From Leeuwenhoekiella blandensis MED217 (GTDB lineage: Bacteria; Bacteroidota; Bacteroidia; Flavobacteriales; Flavobacteriaceae), in assembly GCF_000152985.1 (NCBI RefSeq), contig NZ_CH672395.1, positions 3,383,823 to 3,447,822 on the forward strand: DNA of 64,000 bases, in the 5' to 3' direction. A model generated the notes under the pieces. It saw only the letters and a program-made list of their open reading frames with translations, ran no database searches and was not told where the DNA came from. A program made the position numbers and the translations under genes. Below are positions 1 to 8,200 of this stretch, piece by piece. Positions within the stretch are counted from its first letter, which is position 1. Each line of letters begins with the position of its first letter.

Positions 1-950
1 GCACTTTCTAGGTGAAAGCAAATATCTAAAGGCTTTCCGGTCGTTGGTTTCTGATACTGACCGCCATTTAAAAAGCGAACAGAATTTATTTTTACCATAC
101 CGGTTCCGCTTCGTTCATAATCACTTATTGAGATGCGGTCTGATGTATTCCTTTGGACTCCCAAACTCAAATAATGTCCAACAGTATCATCCACACTTCC
201 ATCAAAAATAGAAGTTCCATGCTCCAGTAAAAGTCCGCGTGTACACAGATTGCGAACACTTTCCATATTATGACTAACAAACAATACAGTTCTCCCTTCT
301 CCCTGAGATATATCCTGCATCTTTCCAATAGCTTTCTTTTGAAATTCAGCATCTCCCACCGCAAGCACCTCATCCACAACAAGGATCTCAGGTTCCAAAT
401 GCGCAGCCACCGCAAAGGCCAGACGTACGGTCATCCCACTGCTATAGCGCTTGGTGGGCGTATCGATATAACGTTCACACCCGGAGAAAGCAATGATCTC
501 ATCGAGCTTTCGGGTGATCTCCGCTTTTTGCATCCCAAGTATGGCCCCATTTAAATAGATATTTTCACGCCCGGTCAATTCATGATGAAAACCCGTACCT
601 ACTTCAAGTAAAGAGGCAATCCGGCCCCGGCTTTTAATAACTCCGGTACTTGGTGCAGTAACACGGGAAAGAATTTTAAGTAAAGTAGATTTTCCTGCTC
701 CATTTTTCCCTATAATTCCTAAAACCTCCCCTTGTTTAACCTCAAAGTTGATGTCTTGCAATGCCCATACATAGTCCTCGGTCGATTGCTGACTGCGATC
801 ATTTACCGCACCTACTTTCAAAAAAGGATCTTCCTTACCTAGTAAACGTGCCCAATTCCGCTTAAGATCATCCCGCAACGTACCCGTCCCTACCGTTCCC
901 AGTCGGTATTGTTTAGAAATATTTTCGGCTTTGAGGATAATATCTGACAT
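1..950 (-). CDS. ABC transporter ATP-binding protein for polysaccharide export (Wzt-like), partial at the window edge
   Basis: Nucleotide-binding subunit that would power export of a capsular or O-antigen-like glycan through the permease encoded at 1549-2412. Read on the minus strand from ATG at 950, the frame stays open to base 1, so the C-terminus is missing. Visible motifs are Walker A GKNGAGKST (about residues 81-89), signature YSSGM (about 169-173), Walker B ILVVDE (about 189-194) and the H-loop SHN. The YSSGM signature and the segment FHHELTGREN are typical of Wzt/TagH-type ATPases. After the ATPase core the protein continues for about 80 residues, the start of the C-terminal region that in Wzt proteins recognises the glycan end. 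It is separated from its permease by a broken four-helix-bundle gene. Function is firm at family level; the substrate cannot be read. Confidence 0.93.
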   Translation of the reverse strand, partial: MSDIILKAENISKQYRLGTVGTGTLRDDLKRNWARLLGKEDPFLKVGAVNDRSQQSTEDYVWALQDINFEVKQGEVLGIIGKNGAGKSTLLKILSRVTAPSTGVIKSRGRIASLLEVGTGFHHELTGRENIYLNGAILGMQKAEITRKLDEIIAFSGCERYIDTPTKRYSSGMTVRLAFAVAAHLEPEILVVDEVLAVGDAEFQKKAIGKMQDISQGEGRTVLFVSHNMESVRNLCTRGLLLEHGTSIFDGSVDDTVGHYLSLGVQRNTSDRISISDYERSGTGMVKINSVRFLNGGQYQKPTTGKPLDICFHLES

Positions 951-974
951 ATTTTATATTGGGAATTAGGCTGT

Positions 975-1047
975 AGCTAATAGGTTATAGTCGATAGTCA
1001 GTTGGTAATATTAAAAGCTAAGAGCTATCGCCTATTACCTAACAGCT
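975..1047. repeat. Imperfect inverted repeat next to the broken S23-type gene
   Basis: Two 23-nt arms, 975-997 and 1025-1047, are reverse complements with about 4 mismatches and enclose a 27-nt loop. The right arm ends a few bases from the stop codon (1053-1055) of the neighbouring pseudogene. The arms are built from the same AGCTAT/CGACTA words that recur on the other side of the pseudogene. Confidence 0.7.
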
Positions 1048-1052
1048 AAAAG

Positions 1053-1418
1053 CTATCCTTCTTTTAAAAACCGTTGCAGCCCAGCAATCATTTTCAATAA
1101 CTCCGCTAGCTGCTGGCGATTGTCCAAATCCTTTGACTTTTTAATATAACCCTGCCTAAAAGCAATTGTGGAACACACCACACATTCTTTCGCCGAATTC
1201 TTAGCAATATTTAAAAACCTGTTGAATTGCGCATTACTATCGCCTTTACCTTCCGCAATGTTCAACGATATGGAACAGGCTGCTCTGATAAATTGAGAGC
1301 TGAGTCCGTAAAGCTCCTACTTCGGAAATGATTCTGTTTGTTTATATACTTCATCAATAAAATCCAGCGCTTTCTGATAAACGCTCAATCCCTCAAAATC
1401 AAAACTAACCTCCTTCAT
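1053..1418 (-). pseudogene. Four-helix-bundle protein (S23 / 23S rRNA-intervening-sequence family) broken by a nonsense codon
   Basis: An ATG at 1418 opens a reading frame for the family's usual N-terminus (MKEVSFDFEGLSVYQKALDF...), which stops at an in-frame TAG at 1317-1319. Directly after the stop the same frame continues with ELYGLSSQFIRAACSISLN and then NIAEGKGD, the family's most recognisable motif, and runs to TAG at 1053. Total length would be about 121 residues, normal for the family. The stop lies just before ELYGL, where intact relatives usually have an acidic residue, so a single GAG-to-TAG change would explain it. Reinitiation at TTG 1265 would give only a C-terminal half. The family is known from rRNA intervening sequences and as free-standing genes of unknown role. 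The gene interrupts the permease-ATPase pair of the export locus and is flanked by degenerate repeats. Confidence 0.85.
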
Positions 1419-1430
1419 AATGCACTCCTT

Positions 1431-1545
1431 ATTTTAAAAAAACCTACGGACTAAGACCTAAAAGCTATAGACTATAAGCTACCGACTAACCACTATCTCC
1501 TTCAAGCTACCAACTACCAGCTATCGACTAAAACCTATCGACTTT
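1431..1545. repeat. Degenerate AGCTATCGACTA-like direct repeats upstream of the S23-type pseudogene
   Basis: The stretch between the pseudogene start and the permease stop is made of four to five imperfect copies of a 12-14-nt word close to AGCTATCGACTA, for example at 1462-1475, 1476-1488 and 1519-1530. Related words occur on the other side of the pseudogene (957-1056). Nothing coding is visible here. Confidence 0.65.
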
Positions 1546-1548
1546 CAG

Positions 1549-2412
1549 TTATATCGTATCAATAAAATTCCTCCCGGTTCGGTTAAAAACGATCAAGCCA
1601 ATAAAAAATACCGCTAGGCTAAGCACCCCGCAATATCCCAAAAGTCCCCAATCAAAAAGCCCTTCTTGAAGACTCATAGACCGAAAGGCCTCAATAAGGA
1701 TCGCAATAGGATTCAGTTCGATCAACCAGGCATATGCACTTAAACTGTTACTATTTTTCACTTCAGCAATAGGATACATCACCGCAGAGACATACATCAA
1801 CAAGGTCGTCGCAAACCCGATCAGGATTCTAAAATCCCGGTACTTCGTGGTCAACGAACTGATCAACATCCCTAAACCTAAGCCTAAAACGGCCAGGATT
1901 CCCAACACCACCGGAAACAACCACAGCGTAACATCAGGTTGTAATGCGTAGCCCTTCAACACAAAATACACATAAAAACAAGCAAAGATGAGCAACTGTA
2001 TACTCAACTTAAACAAGGCAGAAATCGCCTGAGACAGTGGGGTGATGATCCGTGGAAAATATACTTTAGAGAACAAACCCGCATTACTAGCAAAAGTATT
2101 GGAGGTTGTATTTAAACACTGTGAAAAATAGCTCCACATAGTGATCCCTGCCAAATTAAAAAGAAAAGGTGGTGCCCCTCCGGTTTGAATACTTGCGATA
2201 TTGTTAAATACCAACGTAAAGATCACTCCGGTAAACAACGGCTGAATTAAGTACCATAACGGCCCTAAGATCGTCTGCTTATAGGCGGAAACAATATCCC
2301 GCCGCACAAAGAGCAACAACAGATCTTTGTATCGCCAGATCTCTTTAAAATCAATAGCAAGCAACGATTGCTTCGCATTGATCTCATACAACCAATCCTC
2401 CTCTTCTGCCAT
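1549..2412 (-). CDS. ABC-2 type polysaccharide export permease (Wzm-like)
   Basis: Inner-membrane channel subunit for ABC-dependent export of a surface polysaccharide. The 287-residue protein opens with a cytoplasmic segment containing the family hallmark KDLLLLFVRRDIVSAYKQT followed by LGPLWYLIQP. About six hydrophobic segments follow, among them GVIFTLVFN, LIFACFYVYFVL, VVLGILAVLGLGLGMLI, LIGFATTLLMYVSAVMYPI and VLSLAVFFIGLIVF. Length and topology match Wzm/TagG/KpsM-type permeases. It starts 3 bases after the tyrosine-kinase gene ends, so it is probably co-transcribed with it. The partner ATPase (1-950) is normally adjacent but here lies beyond the broken S23-type gene. The substrate is unknown. 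Confidence 0.93.
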   Translation of the reverse strand: MAEEEDWLYEINAKQSLLAIDFKEIWRYKDLLLLFVRRDIVSAYKQTILGPLWYLIQPLFTGVIFTLVFNNIASIQTGGAPPFLFNLAGITMWSYFSQCLNTTSNTFASNAGLFSKVYFPRIITPLSQAISALFKLSIQLLIFACFYVYFVLKGYALQPDVTLWLFPVVLGILAVLGLGLGMLISSLTTKYRDFRILIGFATTLLMYVSAVMYPIAEVKNSNSLSAYAWLIELNPIAILIEAFRSMSLQEGLFDWGLLGYCGVLSLAVFFIGLIVFNRTGRNFIDTI

Positions 2413-2415
2413 TAC

Positions 2416-4899
2416 TTAATGCTCCAATTGTTCATTGATCCAGCGAGCTGCTCGTTTCATTTTGCGCTTGACACGACTAGCTATACCTCCGGACTTCTTT
2501 TGGCGATAGGCTTCGCCGTATTTTCCATAGCCATAGCCGTATTCATACCCATAACCATAACCGTATCCCAACTTGCTTTTGGCACTGAAATAGTTCAACA
2601 CAAAACTGATGTTAGTGATCTCCTTTTTCTTGTACTTATCATTGATCAACCGCAACATACCTTTTTTCGTATAATGCTGTCGAATTACATATAAAGTAGC
2701 ATCCACATAGGTGTCAAGCTCTAAAGCATCAGACACCAATCCTACAGGTGGTGTATCTAAAATGATATAGTCGTATTCTTTCTTGAGCGCTTCCATCAGC
2801 ACATCCATTTGACTACTCATCAATAACTCAGACGGGTTTGGCGGAACAGCCCCTGCGAGTATCACATCTAGATGTGGAATTTTAGTTGGCTGAATGATTT
2901 CTTCTAAAGTGCTATCACCAATAAGATAATTCACAACCCCGTTGACATTGGGCAAATCAAAATCCCCGAAGATCTTTGGCTTTCTAAGATCTAAACCAAC
3001 CAATACGGTTTTACGCTGACTTAAGGCAAATACACTGGCAAGATTGATACTGCAAAAGGTCTTTCCTTCTCCACTTACTGAAGAAGTAACACGCACCGTT
3101 TTTGCGCCTTCAAGCTGTTGCTTTCTATAGATAAATTGAAGACTCGATCGCAAGCCTCTAAAGGCCTCAGCTATTGCCGAACGCGGATCTTCAATAACCA
3201 CCAGATTGTTTTTTGAAGCGCTCTTGCCTATCGCACCCAGCACCGGAATGCTTGATAAGCGTTTGATCTCGTTAGGGTTTCCAATTTTAGTATCAAAGAA
3301 AAACACTAAAAATACGATGATCAAAGGTACCACCGTACCACCTACGATCGCCATTACATAGCTCACCTCTGTATTAGGACCAATAGCCCCTCCCCCCGTA
3401 TCTTTAGCCTCATCAATGATGACGATATCCGAGACATTGGCTGCTTTTACAATCCCGGCTTGGCTGCGTTTATCTAAAAACACCCCATAAGCTCCTTCGG
3501 TTAGGTTATAGCGCCGTTGTATACCAAACAACTGCTGCTGTTCTTGCGGCAGCTTACGCATTTGCCCTTCAGTTGCTGCAATTTCATTACGCACTTCCTG
3601 CAATTGTCCGCGCAAGATTTGCTGACTCGAAGCCATGTTTTCAAAAAGCACAGCTTTAATTGCATCAATACGACGGTCTAAGTCTCTAAAAGCCGGATTA
3701 TTGGGTTTTGCGGTGTAGGCCAAACGCCGACGTTCTTCGGCTAATTCGATAATACTGGAAACGCTACTCGTCACGCTTCCTTCCCCGATTCCGGTTATGG
3801 AAGGCGCCGGAATATCGGTACCATAATCTTCTCGCGTACGCAAATAGGTTTCTAAGTCTCGATAATACTGCAAGCGTTGCTCCAGATTCTGCTTTTGCGC
3901 ATCCAACTCAGTGATCTTCGCGATCAGGCTTTCTTCACTACTTCCTATACCGATGCTGCTGTTTTCATCTCTGAATTTATCCAGCTCTTCCTGCACATTC
4001 TTCATCTCTACCGATTTTACAGCAAGGCTGCTATCGATAAACTGAATGGTTTTGGTCGCAAATAAATTCTTACGCTCCAGCTGGGTTTCGGCCAAAATCC
4101 GTACGGACGCATTTAGATAATCTACCAAACGTGCTTTGTTATTTCCGGTTAAGCTTAAGGTAAGAATACTGGATCCTGATGGCGTTTGACTAATGCCTAT
4201 ATCACGGTAACGACTTACAACACCATTAAAACTATTGAAGCGAATTATATACTCCTTCCCCAGTTCCGGCGGTAATCCGGAAGGGTTCAATTTAAAATTG
4301 AGATAAGGAAGATCTACAGGGTCTCCAAGCGCAAAAGATCCCGAAATGGGTGCAGCAGGCAAAGGTAAGTTGAGTACTTCTTTTGTGTCATAATTTTGAG
4401 CAGAACCCGAGCCCCCGTTAAAATCGATCGATAACTCATATTCGGTAGCACTTGTAAAAACAACTTTTACTTGTTTCCCTAAAAGCTGAGGCCGTGCGGT
4501 ATTAACATCTACAACAAAAGGTGTTGCCCCGTAAATATCTTCCAAATGATATTCCCCCTGCTGTAAATAGTCTACATAATACTGCAATTGCTCAACCACC
4601 GTCTCATTATGACTTCTGGAACGTAGCAAAATGATGGCTGTTTGAACCTTATCTGTGGTTCCTCCCCAGTTGAAGGTCAAACTGGTATTTGAAGTAAAAA
4701 AGGGATTCTGATCATCTTTTACCGTGATCATATTACTCATACGATACACCGTTTGACGGCGTACATTCTTGTAATGTGCGATATAATAGGCAATACCTAT
4801 ACACACCACAAAAAGCGGCCACCACGCAAGGATCTTCAGCAGAAAACCTCTGAAGTCAAAGAAGTTTTGTAAATCTTTTATTTCAAATTCATCTTCCAT
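2416..4899 (-). CDS. Polysaccharide chain-length regulator with fused bacterial tyrosine kinase (Wzc-like)
   Basis: Inner-membrane co-polymerase that controls polysaccharide length and autophosphorylates on tyrosine. An N-terminal transmembrane segment (about residues 22-42) is followed by a long periplasmic Wzz/GNVR region with coiled-coil stretches, then a second membrane segment (MAIVGGTVVPLIIVFLVFFF). The C-terminal BY-kinase has Walker A VSGEGKT (about 608-614), Walker A' VGLDLRKP (about 634-641) and Walker B IILDTPPVG (about 712-720). A tail rich in tyrosine (GYGYGYGYEYGYGYG, then two more Tyr; about 778-797) is the phosphorylation cluster. At 827 residues it has the usual size for the Bacteroidota fused form. 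Its start abuts the export lipoprotein gene. The tyrosine tail is encoded by six-base near-repeats (about 2508-2568), so its length could drift by slippage. Confidence 0.95.
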   Translation of the reverse strand: MEDEFEIKDLQNFFDFRGFLLKILAWWPLFVVCIGIAYYIAHYKNVRRQTVYRMSNMITVKDDQNPFFTSNTSLTFNWGGTTDKVQTAIILLRSRSHNETVVEQLQYYVDYLQQGEYHLEDIYGATPFVVDVNTARPQLLGKQVKVVFTSATEYELSIDFNGGSGSAQNYDTKEVLNLPLPAAPISGSFALGDPVDLPYLNFKLNPSGLPPELGKEYIIRFNSFNGVVSRYRDIGISQTPSGSSILTLSLTGNNKARLVDYLNASVRILAETQLERKNLFATKTIQFIDSSLAVKSVEMKNVQEELDKFRDENSSIGIGSSEESLIAKITELDAQKQNLEQRLQYYRDLETYLRTREDYGTDIPAPSITGIGEGSVTSSVSSIIELAEERRRLAYTAKPNNPAFRDLDRRIDAIKAVLFENMASSQQILRGQLQEVRNEIAATEGQMRKLPQEQQQLFGIQRRYNLTEGAYGVFLDKRSQAGIVKAANVSDIVIIDEAKDTGGGAIGPNTEVSYVMAIVGGTVVPLIIVFLVFFFDTKIGNPNEIKRLSSIPVLGAIGKSASKNNLVVIEDPRSAIAEAFRGLRSSLQFIYRKQQLEGAKTVRVTSSVSGEGKTFCSINLASVFALSQRKTVLVGLDLRKPKIFGDFDLPNVNGVVNYLIGDSTLEEIIQPTKIPHLDVILAGAVPPNPSELLMSSQMDVLMEALKKEYDYIILDTPPVGLVSDALELDTYVDATLYVIRQHYTKKGMLRLINDKYKKKEITNISFVLNYFSAKSKLGYGYGYGYEYGYGYGKYGEAYRQKKSGGIASRVKRKMKRAARWINEQLEH

Positions 4900-5832
4900 C
4901 TAAAGGCGTGCAAATAAAAGAATGGTTGTGGTTGCTAGAGTTAATATAGAAGCAATAGTGGTTAAAGACTGTAACCCGGTGGTTCCTACTCCAAAGGATT
5001 TTTGTGGTAACGGGTTAACCAAGATCACGTCATTGGGCTGAATAAAATAATACGGCGAATTGAGTGCATCGATCTTGGTCATATCGATATGATGAATCTT
5101 CTTCCCTCCCGGATATTGACGAATGATCAACACATCGGTTCGATCACCATATTCTGAAATATCACCGCTATTTACAATGGCATCTAATAAAGACAGCTGC
5201 TCTACCAATTCTACTTTCACTCCGGGACTTCCCACTTCTCCTCCAATGGTATATTTGATCCCCGCTAACTTAACGGTTACGAATATATTGGCTTCTTCGG
5301 TAAAGTAATCGTCTAGGAGTTTTTTCTCTATAATTTCGCGAATCTCTTCGGTTGTATATCCTAAAACCTGAACTTCTCCCAGCGTTGGCAAGCGAATTGC
5401 CCCGTGGCGATCTACAGCAAAACCGTCATAATAATAACCTTCTCCTAAATTACCTCCTTCTTCAGAGGCCGCCTGCGGATTGAAAAGAGCTACCAATTCT
5501 TGATCTAATGCTTTAACACGAATGCTTAAAACATCATTAACTTGAACTCGATAAGGTTGTTGCTGAAGGTTAACCTGAATAATGCTGTCTTGCGCAGCTT
5601 GAGTCTCTTGAAGGTAGGTTAACTTTTTGGTTGGAATGCACGACCCGAGTGTCGCGAAGAGCGCCAAAAAAAATAATTTGACGATGAAAGGAAAGATCTT
5701 TTGCCCGTAAATACGTGACTTTAAGGCAAAGCTCCGCTGACTTAAGTCCCATTTTTTAGGGAAAAGCAACGAATCTGTAAGTATATTCATACAAGTCGGG
5801 ATTGCATCTCCGACAAATATAACTTTTAACAT
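4900..5832 (-). CDS. Polysaccharide export outer-membrane lipoprotein (Wza/BexD-like, SLBB domain)
   Basis: Outer-membrane or periplasmic exit component for surface polysaccharide. After a hydrophobic stretch IVKLFFLALFATLGSC, whose Cys fits a lipobox, comes the Poly_export domain (YRVQVNDVLSIRVKALD) and a soluble-ligand-binding beta-grasp (SLBB) domain beginning IKYTIGGEVGSPGV. The C-terminus ends in a hydrophobic stretch (SLTTIASILTLATTTILLFA). At 310 residues it is typical of the short Bacteroidota version. The annotated ATG leaves about 48 residues before the signal core, which is long; an internal ATG at residue 15 (MNILTD) is an alternative. It is the first gene of the locus, followed without a gap by the tyrosine-kinase gene. 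Confidence 0.92.
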   Translation of the reverse strand: MLKVIFVGDAIPTCMNILTDSLLFPKKWDLSQRSFALKSRIYGQKIFPFIVKLFFLALFATLGSCIPTKKLTYLQETQAAQDSIIQVNLQQQPYRVQVNDVLSIRVKALDQELVALFNPQAASEEGGNLGEGYYYDGFAVDRHGAIRLPTLGEVQVLGYTTEEIREIIEKKLLDDYFTEEANIFVTVKLAGIKYTIGGEVGSPGVKVELVEQLSLLDAIVNSGDISEYGDRTDVLIIRQYPGGKKIHHIDMTKIDALNSPYYFIQPNDVILVNPLPQKSFGVGTTGLQSLTTIASILTLATTTILLFARL

Positions 5833-5914
5833 TTAATTATGAAACTGTAGTACAGAGTAACTTTGTTAAAAGTTGTCAACAAATGAATAGAATAGAATAA
5901 CTGAGTAAGTGCTT

Positions 5915-8116
5915 TTAATTCGCGACTTCACTAATAAATTTGATACGATACAGACGCAGTTCATCTTCATCGTAATCGCCGTCAAATTCATCAAGAGCAG
6001 CTTCGATCTTATCGGTTTCAGCTTCAAGGAAGTATTCGTGAAGCTCCTCCTGCTGATCTTCATCCAGAATGTCTTCGATCCAGTAATTGATATTGAGCTT
6101 GGTTCCGCTATAGACAATAGCTTCCATCTCTTTAACAAATTCAGGCATTTCTAACCCTTTAGCTGATGCTATATCATCAAGCGGAAGTTTACGATCAACG
6201 TTTTGAATGATGTATAATTTTAGTCCGCTATTAGATCCAGTAGATTTTACTACTAGATCATCAGGTTTGAGAATATCATGTTCTTCAACATAAGCAGCGA
6301 TCAATTCTACAAACTCGCGCCCGTATTTTTTAGCCTTACCTTCACCAACACCAAATACATTGGCCATTTCTGCGATCGAGGTTGGATATTTAATCGCCAT
6401 ATCCTCTAAAGAAGGATCTTGAAATACAATATACGGCGGCACTCCTTTGCGTTTCCCAACTTTCTTGCGTAAATCCTTCAGCATCGCGACCAGTTTAGGA
6501 TCGGTTCCTCCACCAGCTTTAGCACCGCTGGCAACAGCGACCGAATCAGCGCTTTCATCATAAGCGTGATCTTCGGTCATCATAAAAGATTCAGGATTTT
6601 TAATAAAGTCTTTACCTTTTGGAGTAAGCTTGATCACACCATAAGTCTCGATATCTTTACGCAAATAACCCGCCACTAAAACCTGACGCAACAAGGCTTT
6701 CCAATACGACGACTCTTTATCTTTTCCGCAGCCAAAATAAGAATCGGCATCCGTTTTATGTGAAGAGATGATGGCATTTGATTTACCTACCAAGGTAAAA
6801 ACCAACTCTTTGCCTTTGTAAATCGCTCCGGTTTTGTCTACCACCTCTAAGAGCTTGACCACATCATCTTGAGCCTCGTGCTTTTTCTTAGGATTACGCA
6901 CATTATCATCCAGATCACCACCTTCGCCGGTCTCATTATCAAATTCTTCCCCAAAATAATGCAGTATGAATTTTCTTCGCGACATCGACGTTTCGGCATA
7001 AGCCACCACTTCTTGAAGCAAAGCATGACCGATTTCCTGCTCAGCTACAGGCTTACCGCTCATGAACTTCTCGAGTTTCTCGATGTCTTTATAGCTGTAA
7101 TATGCCAAACAATGTCCTTCGCCACCGTCTCTTCCGGCACGGCCGGTTTCCTGATAATAACTTTCTATACTTTTGGGGATATCGTGATGAATCACAAAAC
7201 GCACATCAGGCTTATCGATTCCCATCCCAAAAGCGATGGTTGCCACCACCACGTCTACATCTTCCATCAAGAACATATCTTGATGTTTGACGCGACTCTT
7301 TGCGTCGAGCCCTGCGTGATAGGGCACAGCAGAAATTCCGTTTACTTGTAAAACTTGCGCGAGCTCTTCTACGCGTTTTCGACTAAGGCAATAAATGATT
7401 CCGCTTTTGCCTTGATTTTGTTTTACAAAGCGAATGATATCTGCATCAACATTTTTGGTTTTTGGTCGTATTTCGTAGTATAAATTCGGTCTATTGAAAG
7501 AAGCTTTAAACGCATTTGCGCCAGACATCCCGAGGTTCTTCATAATATCTTCCTGCACCTTAGGCGTTGCAGTAGCAGTAACCGCGATGATAGGAATATC
7601 ATCACCTATACGCTTGATGATCTGTCTTAGATTTCGATATTCTGGTCTAAAATCGTGTCCCCATTCGCTGATACAATGCGCCTCATCGATCGCTACAAAA
7701 CTTATTTTTTGCGACCTTAAAAACTCAACATTCTCTTCTTTAGTAAGAGATTCAGGAGCAACGTATAGCAGTTTGGTAATTCCGTTAGCGATATCTTCCT
7801 TCACCTGTTTGATCTCCCCTTTGTTCAAAGACGAATTCAGCACGTGTGCTATACCATTTTCTTTTGAAATGCCTCTTAGCGCATCGACCTGATTTTTCAT
7901 CAATGCAATTAAAGGGCTCACAACAATTGCTGTTCCTTCTTTAATTAGAGCAGGTAATTGATAACATAGTGATTTTCCGCCTCCGGTGGGCATAATCACA
8001 AAAGTATGTTTCCCTTCAATAATGCTTTTTATAACATCTTCCTGTAAGCCCTTAAACTGGCTGAAACCAAAATATTTTTTAAGGGACGCGTGTAAGTCTA
8101 TTTCTTCTGAACTCAT
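5915..8116 (-). CDS. recQ: ATP-dependent DNA helicase RecQ
   Basis: 3'-to-5' DNA helicase of recombination and replication-fork repair. Walker A MPTGGGKSLCYQLPA lies near residues 42-56 and the DEAH box AIDEAHCISEWGHDFRPEY near 142-160. Helicase motifs V/VI are visible as VVATIAFGMGIDKPDVRFV and SYYQETGRAGRDG. A winged-helix (RQC) region and a C-terminal HRDC-like segment (DLRKKVGKRKGVPPYIVF) follow. At 733 residues it has the long form common in Bacteroidota, with an acidic C-terminal extension. The zinc-binding cysteines of the RQC domain seen in E. coli RecQ are not evident: only an isolated Cys is seen near FGCGKDKE. It is transcribed divergently from kpsF. Confidence 0.97.
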   Translation of the reverse strand: MSSEEIDLHASLKKYFGFSQFKGLQEDVIKSIIEGKHTFVIMPTGGGKSLCYQLPALIKEGTAIVVSPLIALMKNQVDALRGISKENGIAHVLNSSLNKGEIKQVKEDIANGITKLLYVAPESLTKEENVEFLRSQKISFVAIDEAHCISEWGHDFRPEYRNLRQIIKRIGDDIPIIAVTATATPKVQEDIMKNLGMSGANAFKASFNRPNLYYEIRPKTKNVDADIIRFVKQNQGKSGIIYCLSRKRVEELAQVLQVNGISAVPYHAGLDAKSRVKHQDMFLMEDVDVVVATIAFGMGIDKPDVRFVIHHDIPKSIESYYQETGRAGRDGGEGHCLAYYSYKDIEKLEKFMSGKPVAEQEIGHALLQEVVAYAETSMSRRKFILHYFGEEFDNETGEGGDLDDNVRNPKKKHEAQDDVVKLLEVVDKTGAIYKGKELVFTLVGKSNAIISSHKTDADSYFGCGKDKESSYWKALLRQVLVAGYLRKDIETYGVIKLTPKGKDFIKNPESFMMTEDHAYDESADSVAVASGAKAGGGTDPKLVAMLKDLRKKVGKRKGVPPYIVFQDPSLEDMAIKYPTSIAEMANVFGVGEGKAKKYGREFVELIAAYVEEHDILKPDDLVVKSTGSNSGLKLYIIQNVDRKLPLDDIASAKGLEMPEFVKEMEAIVYSGTKLNINYWIEDILDEDQQEELHEYFLEAETDKIEAALDEFDGDYDEDELRLYRIKFISEVAN

Positions 8117-8200
8117 TAAAGCTTATTCAAATTTGCATACATTTGTATTCTAAATATAGTAATTTCTACAGCACTAACAAACGGCTTAATCTTATATCTT

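Noticed and set aside
2368-2694. 108-codon frame antisense to the permease and kinase genes
   Set aside because: Antisense shadow of two well-supported genes, with no initiation signal.
6869-7351. 160-codon frame antisense to recQ
   Set aside because: It lies wholly within the conserved recQ coding frame on the opposite strand, and its product has low-complexity hydrophobic composition without known motifs.
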